The notes beneath the pieces were generated by a model. That model was not told where the DNA came from and searched no databases. It saw only the letters and a list, made by a program, of their open reading frames with translations. A stretch of 6,330 nucleotides of DNA from Methylomonas sp. (GTDB taxonomy: Bacteria; Pseudomonadota; Gammaproteobacteria; Methylococcales; Methylomonadaceae): contig JAQTYP010000213.1 in NCBI GenBank assembly GCA_028688235.1, forward strand, positions 1 through 6,330, given 5' to 3'. Both the position numbers and the translations under genes were made by a program. Below, piece after piece: positions 1 through 6,149 of the stretch (position 1 is the stretch's first letter; each line of letters begins with the position of its first letter).

Positions 1-1
1 A

Positions 2-85
2 AGCCCGATGCTCCACACGGTGCTCAATAACGCAAGGTTGAAACGATGGGGATTATGGCTTCCATCAGATTTTGTGGCCGCGTAA
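2..85 (+). CDS. Group II intron reverse transcriptase/maturase, C-terminal fragment
   Basis: Reading from base 2 gives 27 codons open from the window edge to TAA at 83-85. The residues include HTVLNNARLKRWGLWLPSD, which resembles the end of group II intron-encoded proteins, where a short 'LxNxxLxxxGL' stretch closes the maturase domain. The full protein would be a reverse transcriptase with a maturase (X) domain that helps splice and mobilise its own intron RNA. The catalytic YADD box and the start lie outside the window, so activity cannot be judged. The call rests mostly on its position 14 bp upstream of a domain V-like hairpin, because 27 residues alone are weak evidence. Another frame (1-30) also ends early but resembles nothing. 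Confidence 0.55.
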   Translation, partial: SPMLHTVLNNARLKRWGLWLPSDFVAA

Positions 86-99
86 GGTCACTGGGTTCA

Positions 100-165
100 A
101 CCGCCGGATGCGGAAAACCGCATGTCCAGTGGTGTGGCAGAGGTGACGGGCGCAATCCCGTTACC
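100..165 (+). ncRNA. Group II intron RNA domains V and VI
   Basis: Domain V (34 nt, 100-133): the lower stem pairs 100-104 with 129-133 (one G-U) and 106-108 with 125-127. A 2-nt bulge (TG, 123-124) follows, then the upper stem TGCGG (109-113) pairs with CCGCA (118-122) around an AAAA loop. This is the domain V plan: 34 nt, 2-nt bulge, tetraloop. The triad CGC at 102-104 would bind the catalytic metals. One oddity is a C105/A128 mismatch where a pair is normal. Domain VI: 142-150 pairs with 157-165 (9 bp, one G-U) around a 6-nt loop. The branch-point adenosine would be expected on its 3' arm; A163 is the only adenosine there, but it is drawn as paired in this fold. Confidence 0.65.
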
Positions 166-191
166 CCGAGCCGATCGTGGAAAAATTGTAG

Positions 192-248
192 GATGGGCTG
201 AACGCAGTGAAGCCCATCGCTGGTGGGTTGAACGCAGTGAAGCCCATC
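192..248. repeat. Tandem pair of REP-like palindromic repeats
   Basis: Two 27-nt units, 192-218 and 222-248, are spaced 30 bp apart and differ at only two positions (A193/G223 and C198/T228). Each is an inverted repeat. Unit 1 has perfect 8-bp arms, GATGGGCT (192-199) and AGCCCATC (211-218), around the 11-nt loop GAACGCAGTGA. Unit 2 keeps the same loop, but its two changes turn pairs into G-T wobbles. The form resembles dispersed REP-type elements that I recall from gammaproteobacteria including methanotrophs; that part is memory, not something shown here. They fill the gap between the intron end and the Res-like gene. Confidence 0.7.
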
Positions 249-276
249 AGAATTAAACAGGACTTTTGAATTTACG

Positions 277-2985
277 ATGCTGACCTTAAAAGGCTACCAA
301 CAACGCGCGATCGACACTCTGGACGGCTTTTTGTCCAAGGCTCGCGACCGACAAAATGTCACGGAGGCTTATGCCGAAGCCTTGCAAGCCCAAGGCTTGC
401 CGCCGTTGGCTTATCGCGATTACGGCTTTGCCGAGGTGCCTTATGTGTGTTTCCGCATTCCGACCGGTGGTGGTAAAACCCTGCTGGCCTCGCATGCCAT
501 TGTCACGGCGGCCAAAAGTTATCTGGATGTGGATTTTCCGATTACCTTGTGGCTGGTTCCCAGCAACACCATTCGGCAACAAACCGTCGACGCACTGAAA
601 ACACCGGGGCATCCCTACCGGGAAAAACTGGATTTTGCTTTCAATCATCAAGTGCTGGTGTTGGACATTGACGAGGTCACCCAAATTCGGCCGCAAGACA
701 TAGAGCAGAAAGCCATTGTGGTTGTTTCGACCTTGGCCAACTTGCGGGTCAACGATACCTCGGGCCGTAAGGTCTATGCCTATCACGAAAATTTCGAGCC
801 GCATTTCGCCAAATTGCCGCCCAATCATCCTTATCTGGAGCGGTTGGAAAAGGTCAGCGCAGCCGATATTCAGGAAGTGGGTTTGAGTGCCAATGAGCTT
901 GGCAAAATCAAATATTCGTTCGCCAATCTGTTGGCTCTGCATCGACCGCTGTTGATCGTGGACGAGGCGCATAACGCCAGAACCGCATTGACCTTCGATA
1001 CCTTGCAGCGGGTACATCCGGCGGCGATTATCGAATTTACCGCCACGCCGAATACTTCAACCACCAACGGCAGCAACATTCTTTACCACGTTTCGGCGGC
1101 GGAATTGAAGGCCGAAGAGATGATCAAGTTGCCGATCATTCTGACCGAGCATCAAAACTGGCAGGATGCGGTACGCGATACCGTCATCACCCGCAACAAA
1201 CTGGCTCAGGATGCTCAGAAAGACGAGTCGTATATTCGCCCGATTGCCTTGCTGCAAGCCGAAGCCAAAAACGGCGAAGTCACGGTTGAGGTGTTGAAAG
1301 CCTATCTGACCGATGATTTACATATCGAAGCCGACAGCATCGCAATTGCCACGGGTAACCAGCGCGAACTGGACGGCCTGAATTTGTTCGATCCCGCTTG
1401 CTCGATTGAATACATCATCACCATCGAAGCCTTGAAAGAAGGCTGGGATTGCTCGTTTGCCTATGTGTTTTGCTCGGTCAAGCAGGTCAGTTCCAGTAAG
1501 GACGCCGAACAATTGCTGGGACGAGTATTGCGGATGCCGTTTGCCCGGCGCCGGGTGATCGAAGACCTGAATCGGGCTTATGCGCATCTGGCCACCAAGG
1601 GCTTTGCCAATGCCGCTAAGGAATTGACCGATAAGCTGATTGCGATGGGCTTCGAGGAAATGGAAGTCGCGGCGTTTTTGCGGCAGCAAGCGCTGGTTGG
1701 CGAGGGGCAAACCGATATGTTCGACGGTGGCGGCGAAGTCACCAAACCGGCGCTGGCTGCTTTGGTGATTGAATTACCCACCATGCCCGAATTGGAGCAT
1801 TTGGATGATGAGGATAAACGCCAATTGGCCATCAGCGAGGATAACGGCGCTTATGTCGTGCGTATCAGCGGTGAAGTGTCGGAACCGTTGCAGCAAGCCT
1901 TGCTGAAAGCGGTGGGCAAGAAGCCCGCGCAAGAAGCCATTGCCCGCGATTTACGCATCCACAATCAAAGTATCCTGGCGCAGAAATCGCCCTCTGAGCG
2001 CGGCGAAAGCTTTGGCCAGTTGCCGCTACTGTGTGCTGTCATCCAAGACGAATTGGAGCTGATCGAGCCGGAAACCCTTCTGGAAAACGGTCAGTTGAAC
2101 TTGCTGGATTATCCGGCCAAATTGAATAACTTCCGTATCCAGGAAACCAGTAACAGTTTTTCGATTGACATGGACGGTAAGGAAATCAGTTTTCATCTTG
2201 CACGGCAAAACGAGGTGATTAACCTTAATGACGATTTGCTGGATGTGACCGAACAAGACTTGGTCGGCTGGCTGGATCGGGAATGCCGGCAACCTGACGT
2301 ATTGCAACGGGATTTGCTTAAATTCAGCGCCTTGCTGATCAACGATCTATTGCAGCAACCGAATATCAATTTGACGGCGCTGGTACGCAACAAATACCCC
2401 TTGTTACGGGCTGTCAGGGATTTAATTGGCTTATACCGCAAACGCGCGCAAAAAGCCGGTTATCAGCAGGCCTTGTTTGGCCATGAGGCGCAAGTGGTGT
2501 TGACGGAGGAATTCGTCTATCGTTTCTCGCCGGAACACTATCCGGCGCGACCGCCGTATTACGCCGGTCGCTACAAATTTCAAAAGCACTTTTTCCCACT
2601 CATCGAGGATTTGAAGGCTCAAGGGGAAGAGTACGAATGCGCGAAGGCAATCGACAGTTTGCCGGAAGTGAAAGTTTGGATTCGGAACCTGGTTCGTCGA
2701 GATCATGCCTCGTTCTGGTTGCCGTTGGCTCATAACCGCTTTTACCCGGACTTTATCTGCGAACTGACGGACGGGCGGATGCTGGTCGTCGAGTACAAGG
2801 GGGAAGCCTATGTCAGTAATGACGATTCAGCGGAAAAATGGGCGGCGGGGGAGTTGTGGGCGAAATCCAGCCAAGGACGCTGCTTGTTTATCATGGCGGT
2901 CGAGCAAGATGGTCAAGGCCGGGATGTACAGCAGCAGATTCAGGATTTGATTTGTCGGACAGCTAACTTGGCGGCCACTGTATGA
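277..2985 (+). CDS. Type III restriction (Res)-like DEAH helicase-nuclease
   Basis: 902-aa SF2 helicase/translocase with a C-terminal nuclease site, the plan of type III restriction Res subunits. Visible motifs: Q-like GYQQ (6-9), Walker A PTGGGKT (62-68), LVPSNTIR (93-100), DEAH (229-232), TATP (255-258), EALKEGWD (384-391) and QLLGRVLRMP (412-421), which carries the arginine finger. A long middle region of unclear role (about 480-740) follows. The nuclease site is PD at 824-825 and EYK at 839-841, a PD-(D/E)xK arrangement. All key residues are present, so the protein looks intact, and its length is near that of Res proteins. In known type III systems, Res cleaves DNA with a Mod methyltransferase; none is visible here. 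The start is ATG 277: no in-frame start lies between it and the stop at 238-240. Its ribosome site is weak (CAGGA at 258-262, 14 nt away). The stop overlaps the next start as ATGA. It could instead be the effector of a non-type-III defence system. Confidence 0.9.
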   Translation: MLTLKGYQQRAIDTLDGFLSKARDRQNVTEAYAEALQAQGLPPLAYRDYGFAEVPYVCFRIPTGGGKTLLASHAIVTAAKSYLDVDFPITLWLVPSNTIRQQTVDALKTPGHPYREKLDFAFNHQVLVLDIDEVTQIRPQDIEQKAIVVVSTLANLRVNDTSGRKVYAYHENFEPHFAKLPPNHPYLERLEKVSAADIQEVGLSANELGKIKYSFANLLALHRPLLIVDEAHNARTALTFDTLQRVHPAAIIEFTATPNTSTTNGSNILYHVSAAELKAEEMIKLPIILTEHQNWQDAVRDTVITRNKLAQDAQKDESYIRPIALLQAEAKNGEVTVEVLKAYLTDDLHIEADSIAIATGNQRELDGLNLFDPACSIEYIITIEALKEGWDCSFAYVFCSVKQVSSSKDAEQLLGRVLRMPFARRRVIEDLNRAYAHLATKGFANAAKELTDKLIAMGFEEMEVAAFLRQQALVGEGQTDMFDGGGEVTKPALAALVIELPTMPELEHLDDEDKRQLAISEDNGAYVVRISGEVSEPLQQALLKAVGKKPAQEAIARDLRIHNQSILAQKSPSERGESFGQLPLLCAVIQDELELIEPETLLENGQLNLLDYPAKLNNFRIQETSNSFSIDMDGKEISFHLARQNEVINLNDDLLDVTEQDLVGWLDRECRQPDVLQRDLLKFSALLINDLLQQPNINLTALVRNKYPLLRAVRDLIGLYRKRAQKAGYQQALFGHEAQVVLTEEFVYRFSPEHYPARPPYYAGRYKFQKHFFPLIEDLKAQGEEYECAKAIDSLPEVKVWIRNLVRRDHASFWLPLAHNRFYPDFICELTDGRMLVVEYKGEAYVSNDDSAEKWAAGELWAKSSQGRCLFIMAVEQDGQGRDVQQQIQDLICRTANLAATV

Positions 2986-3341
2986 AGAACAAAGCTAAGA
3001 AAAACAAAAATCTCTGGCTGAAAGAGGCCGATATTGAAGTGGGCGATTTGTATTTCACCACGGCCAAGCAATACCGCGCGGTGTTGGCGATGAAGGGTGA
3101 TTTCTTGATTTATGCGCCCAGCTCTGAAGGCATGCAGCCGATTAAGCCGGACGATAAGCTGCCGTTCGAACATTCGCCGGCTAAAAAATGCCAAACGGTC
3201 ACGTTTGCCCAAAAGGAATATCAATCGTTCGATTGGCATGGCAGCCAGGCCATCAAATACAAACTGACTGATGCTCAGCTTGCCGAGGCCATTGCCCAGT
3301 GCAACGCCAAGGCAGCCATCGCGGCGCTGTTAGCGGAGTGA
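2982..3341 (+). CDS. Small unknown protein coupled to the Res-like gene
   Basis: 119-aa protein that I do not recognise. The N-terminus is strongly basic (MKNKAKKNKN, six lysines or more in the first 14 residues). About 20-95 reads as alternating beta-type stretches (DLYFTTAKQYRAVLAMKGDF, then a YAPSSEG turn and CQTVTFAQKEY). About 96-119 is an alanine-rich helix (LTDAQLAEAIAQCNAKAAIA). No signal peptide or membrane segment is seen. The start is fixed by the ATGA overlap with the upstream stop; there is no clear ribosome site, so translation is probably coupled to the Res-like protein. This tight link suggests a partner or regulator of that enzyme, and the basic tail could contact nucleic acid. 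Both points are inference. Confidence 0.8.
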   Translation: MKNKAKKNKNLWLKEADIEVGDLYFTTAKQYRAVLAMKGDFLIYAPSSEGMQPIKPDDKLPFEHSPAKKCQTVTFAQKEYQSFDWHGSQAIKYKLTDAQLAEAIAQCNAKAAIAALLAE

Positions 3342-3348
3342 TGCAAGG

Positions 3349-3459
3349 ATGACCACCGCCCCTTTCACCATCCGTATCTTCGTCCCCAGACGACGACACG
3401 CGCCGATGTGGTCGAAAATTATCATAAAGCCTCGGAATGGAGTAGTGGTTGTGATTTGA
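3349..3459 (+). pseudogene. Remnant of a third operon gene, GIY-YIG family-like 5' end
   Basis: A 36-codon reading frame starts 7 bp after the preceding stop, with GGAG (3335-3338) 10 nt upstream of its ATG as a good ribosome site. Its first residues, MTTAPFTIRIFVP, match what I recall as the N-terminus of a GIY-YIG nuclease family protein of about 150-300 aa (usual form 'FTIRIFVPDGDPEG'). After P13 the frame loses that resemblance. A +1 shift just after it reads DDD and then stops at 3413 or shortly before, so the recognisable homology ends near 3396. The likely history is a gene that lost nearly all of its body by deletion or recombination, leaving its start signals. The family identity comes from memory of a 13-residue match and is tentative. 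The frame could instead be a short real peptide. Confidence 0.45.
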
Positions 3460-3477
3460 GCAATCAACCGATATTCT
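3449..3477 (+). promoter_or_regulatory. Possible sigma-70 promoter of the HD-GYP gene, with inverted repeat
   Basis: TTGTGA (3449-3454) and TATTCT (3472-3477) are separated by 17 bp; each matches 4 of 6 consensus bases. An imperfect inverted repeat overlaps the -35 box: arms GGTTG (3447-3451) and CAACC (3465-3469), with inner ATT (3454-3456) and AAT (3462-3464). It could be an operator or a chance hairpin. It lacks a T run, so it is not a convincing terminator. The site lies about 90 bp before the ATG at 3566. Confidence 0.3.
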
Positions 3478-3565
3478 ATGCACTTTAAGTGTCGTATTAA
3501 TGTCAGGGCAAGAGGCTCGCTTAGCTTGCTCTGGAAATGTTTACCGAGACAAATCATATAAAGCC

Positions 3566-4612
3566 ATGCCATTCATCCAAGACACCGACATTTTGATCGT
3601 CGACGATACGATCGCTAACCTGCAATTACTGGCTGGTATGCTCAAGGAGGAAGGTTATAAAGTGCGGCCGGCTTCCAGCGGCAAAATTGCGCTGGATGCC
3701 ATTGCCAAGAAGGCGCCGGATTTGATATTGCTGGATATCAAAATGCCGGAAATGGACGGCTACGAAGTGTGTCTCAGGCTAAAAAGCAATCCGGCCACCA
3801 ATAATATCCCGGTATTGTTCATCAGCGCATTGACCGATGTCGGAGATAAATTAAAGGCTTTCGAAGTCGGTGGTCTCGATTACATCAACAAACCCTTTCA
3901 GATCGAGGAAGTCAAGGCGCGCGTCTCCACGCATCTGCAGTTGAAAGGGCTGCAAGACCACATGGAGCGGAGAATCGAGCAAGGCATAGCCGAAATTCAA
4001 TCCCTCAATCAGGAAATCATCGATACCCAACGCGAATTGATCATGACCTTGGGTGAGATTTGCGAGACTCGTTCGCATGAAACCGGCATGCACGTCGTTC
4101 GCGTCGCCGAATTTTCGTATTTGATGGCGACTTTGGCTGGCTGCGAAGAGGCAGAATTGATCAAGCATGCTTCGCCCATGCACGATATCGGCAAGGTGGC
4201 GATTCCCGATCATATTTTGAACAAACCGAGCAAGTTGGACCCGGACGAATGGGAAATCATGAAAACCCATAGCGAATTGGGTTTTCATATGTTATCGGTG
4301 TCTCAGCGGCCGCTGCTGAACATGGCGGCTATCATAGCCCATCAGCATCATGAAAAATGGGACGGCAACGGTTACCCCCGCGGCTTGAAAGGCGAGGAAA
4401 TCCATATAGCCGGGCGTATCACGGCGATTGCCGACGTATTCGACGCGTTGAGTTACGAAAGATGTTACAAGCCGGCCTGGGAGGTGGACAGAATATTGCA
4501 GTTGCTGAAGGAAGAGCGCGGCACCCATTTCGACCCGCATTTGATCGATCTATTTTTCAATAATGTCGACAGATTTTTAGAGCAACATCAGCGTTATAAA
4601 GCCATCAGTTGA
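3566..4612 (+). CDS. REC-HD-GYP response regulator, predicted c-di-GMP phosphodiesterase
   Basis: 348 aa from ATG 3566. The receiver domain (about 8-125) has the acidic pair D13-D14, phosphoacceptor D57 in LLDIKMP, S87 and K109 in NKPF. A coiled-coil-like linker follows (about 128-165). The HD-GYP domain (about 160-340) has HETGMH (171-176), the metal-binding HD at 206-207 in HDIGKVAIPD, HHEKWDGNGYP (261-271) with GYP at 269-271, and ADVFDAL (289-295). All hallmarks are intact. HD-GYP domains hydrolyse cyclic di-GMP, here presumably under control of phosphorylation by an unlinked kinase, since none is next door. The frame is open from ATG 3500, but the extra 22 residues look unlike REC N-termini, so 3566 is preferred; neither start has a strong ribosome site. 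No membrane segment, so cytoplasmic. It appears to be transcribed on its own. Confidence 0.92.
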   Translation: MPFIQDTDILIVDDTIANLQLLAGMLKEEGYKVRPASSGKIALDAIAKKAPDLILLDIKMPEMDGYEVCLRLKSNPATNNIPVLFISALTDVGDKLKAFEVGGLDYINKPFQIEEVKARVSTHLQLKGLQDHMERRIEQGIAEIQSLNQEIIDTQRELIMTLGEICETRSHETGMHVVRVAEFSYLMATLAGCEEAELIKHASPMHDIGKVAIPDHILNKPSKLDPDEWEIMKTHSELGFHMLSVSQRPLLNMAAIIAHQHHEKWDGNGYPRGLKGEEIHIAGRITAIADVFDALSYERCYKPAWEVDRILQLLKEERGTHFDPHLIDLFFNNVDRFLEQHQRYKAIS

Positions 4613-4636
4613 TCGTAGACATTGATGTCTTCGGTG

Positions 4637-4908
4637 TTAAAGCGGCAATTTCTGCCGTTTATTGGCGACCGTGCGTTTCGATTCCGCTTCCGGACGGTCT
4701 TGCAAAAAATTGGGTCTGGCTTTTTCGCCGCTACGCAAGTAGTCGGCCTCTAGTACCTGTTTAGCATTTACAGGCGATACGTTCAGTGTTTGAGTCATGG
4801 TCAGGTAGAGCAATTCGAACAAGCGTTTCAACGCGATTTTCCAGGTACTACCGGTAATCTGAAACAGCGCGTCGCTGAGCAGCAGAAAGCGAGCGAAAGG
4901 CTGGTCGG
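4637..4908 (-). pseudogene. Out-of-frame C-terminus of the radical SAM gene
   Basis: On the - strand, reading from base 4909 in the frame offset by -1 from the main gene gives about 90 residues to TAA at 4637-4639. They start ADQPFARFLLLSDALF and continue through LKRLFELLYLTM and VLEADYLRSGEKARP. The 'DxPFARFLxLSDxLF' and 'ADYLRSG' patterns are what I recall from the C-termini of DUF4080-type radical SAM proteins, so this is the lost tail rather than a separate gene. The frame is closed upstream by a TAA at 4931-4933. An ATG at 4831 lies inside the segment but has no reason to act as a start. Confidence 0.75.
4640..4663 (+). terminator. Possible intrinsic terminator after the HD-GYP gene
   Basis: AAGCGGCA (4640-4647) pairs with TGCCGTTT (4653-4660) around a 5-nt loop, with one G-T pair, and is followed on the + strand by TTTATT. 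It lies 27 bp after the HD-GYP stop and overlaps the last codons of the convergent radical SAM remnant. A weaker hairpin, AGACA/TGTCT (4617-4630), sits in the 24-bp gap between the two stops. On the - strand the tail is poor in T, so termination in that direction is less likely. Confidence 0.35.
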
Positions 4909-6135
4909 CTATATGACCGGTAATGTAAAATTAAAGCGCCCTGAGTTGCCTATCAAGTCCCAGTAGCGGGCGAAGCGGTTGATGCGCTGAAGTTCTAAAA
5001 AACTCATGTCCCTAGTGCTGAGGATAGTGTAGGGCGGATTGGGATCGTAACGTAAGCCATAGCCGTCGTTATGCCGACTGATGGGCGCACCGCGCAGGCG
5101 TTTTAAAATCCCCACTTGAATTTCCTGCGGGTTCGAGGCTATCAGTCTATCGAAGCTAAGCCCGAAGCCTTCCAGCGTATCGCCGGGCAGGCCGGCAATC
5201 AAATCGGCGTGAATATGGGCATGCGAGTGTTGACGCAACCATGTCAGGTTTTCCGTGGTTTTGGCGTTGTCTTGCCGGCGGCTGATCAGTTGCTGTATCG
5301 CGGGATCGAAAGTCTGTATGCCTACTTCGAATTGCAAACTACCGGGCGGAAATTGGCTTATGACTTGTTTCAGGCGCTCGGGCAGATTATCTGGGATCAC
5401 TTCGAAATGCAGATAGAGTTCGTCGGTCATTTTGCCCAGAAAAAACTCGAGGATTGCGACGCTGGTATCGACCTTGAGATTGAAGGTGCGGTCTATGAAT
5501 TTAAAATGGCGCGCGCCGCGCTGATACAGCTCTTCCATATCCATCAGAAATTTCTGTAATTCGAAAGGCTTGGCGGTGATATCCAACGACGACAGGCAGA
5601 ACTCGCATTTAAACGGGCAGCCGCGGGAGGCTTCTACATAAATGATGCGTTGCCGTATGTCGTTGTCGCTGTAATAAGGATAAGGCGAGGCCAGCTCCGC
5701 CAGCGGAACGGTTTTACCCTGGATGATCCTGGATTCGGGCGCCTGACTCCGCAGGATTTGCCGGCATAGTGCCGGAAAACTGATTTCACCCCAGCCCGTG
5801 ATGATGTAATCGGCCAATTCGGCGACATTCGGTAAGTCCGGCGAATGGCTGACTTCGGGCCCGCCTAACACGATCACGATTTGCGGCGCGACTTGTTTTA
5901 AGATACCGACCACGGCGGCGATTTCGGACACATTCCAGATGTAAACACCCAGGCCTACGATGTCCGGTCGGCGTTGCAGCAGTTGCTCTGCTATGTCGAC
6001 CGGCCGTTGTTGAATCCCGAATTCCAGCAATTCGCTGCATACCTGTAATTCCCCCATATTCGCGTATATGTAGCGCAAGCCGAAGGCCGAATGGATGTAA
6101 CGGGCGTTGATGGTGGCGAGGACGATATTGGACAT
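4909..6135 (-). CDS. B12-binding-domain radical SAM protein (DUF4080-like), frameshifted near its end
   Basis: 408 aa from ATG at 6135. The N-terminal part (about 1-135) resembles the cobalamin-binding Rossmann-like domain (GLGVYIWNVSE, VLGGPEVS, ITGWGE) but has no DxHxxG cobalamin-ligand motif. The radical SAM core follows: C173, C177 and C180 form the CxxxCxxC that holds a 4Fe-4S cluster in RGCPFKCEFC. Other core stretches are FKFIDRTFNL (211-220), FEVGIQTF (269-276) and DLIAGLPGDT (311-320). The substrate is unknown for this family. ATG 6135 is chosen over the longer TTG start at 6153 because AGAAGG (6145-6150) sits 9 nt before the ATG. The stop TAG at 4909-4911 comes after LPVI, roughly 90 residues before the family's usual end; the missing tail is readable in another frame. 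The gene lies 14 bp behind the permease gene, probably in one operon. Confidence 0.85.
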   Translation of the reverse strand: MSNIVLATINARYIHSAFGLRYIYANMGELQVCSELLEFGIQQRPVDIAEQLLQRRPDIVGLGVYIWNVSEIAAVVGILKQVAPQIVIVLGGPEVSHSPDLPNVAELADYIITGWGEISFPALCRQILRSQAPESRIIQGKTVPLAELASPYPYYSDNDIRQRIIYVEASRGCPFKCEFCLSSLDITAKPFELQKFLMDMEELYQRGARHFKFIDRTFNLKVDTSVAILEFFLGKMTDELYLHFEVIPDNLPERLKQVISQFPPGSLQFEVGIQTFDPAIQQLISRRQDNAKTTENLTWLRQHSHAHIHADLIAGLPGDTLEGFGLSFDRLIASNPQEIQVGILKRLRGAPISRHNDGYGLRYDPNPPYTILSTRDMSFLELQRINRFARYWDLIGNSGRFNFTLPVI

Positions 6136-6149
6136 GGCGCTTCGCCTTC

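Larger units (their letters stand above)
1..170 (+). mobile_element. 3' end of a group II intron (5' part outside window)
   Basis: The segment combines a maturase-like C-terminus (ending at 85) with a domain V-like hairpin (100-133) and a domain VI-like hairpin (142-165), in the order and spacing expected for the end of a bacterial group II retrointron. The catalytic triad position of domain V reads CGC (102-104), as in bacterial class C introns, rather than the more common AGC. The exact 3' splice site cannot be fixed without the 5' end of the intron or an empty site; somewhere between about 166 and 176 is likely. It lies about 100 bp upstream of the Res-like gene and on the same strand. Confidence 0.65.

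Noticed and set aside
192..248. Two evenly spaced repeats as a CRISPR array
   Set aside because: Only two units, with 3 bp between them rather than a spacer of about 30 bp, and no cas genes.
228..256. Possible promoter TTGAAC / AATTAA before the Res-like gene
   Set aside because: Spacing is 17 bp, but the -10 box matches only 3 of 6 bases and the -35 lies in the loop-side part of a repeat, so it is probably chance.
286..1017. 243-aa open frame on the - strand
   Set aside because: It lies wholly inside the Res-like gene, whose motifs are complete; the antisense translation shows no recognisable domain.
3330..3572. Short - strand frames across the gap between the operon and the HD-GYP gene
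   Set aside because: No ribosome site or recognisable sequence; their codons run antisense to the ends of flanking genes.
3851..4288. 145-aa open frame on the - strand
   Set aside because: It is the antisense of the REC-HD-GYP gene, which has all its hallmark residues in the + frame.
5116..5559. 147-aa open frame on the + strand
   Set aside because: It is the antisense of the radical SAM core; the - strand frame carries the cysteine motif and family pattern.
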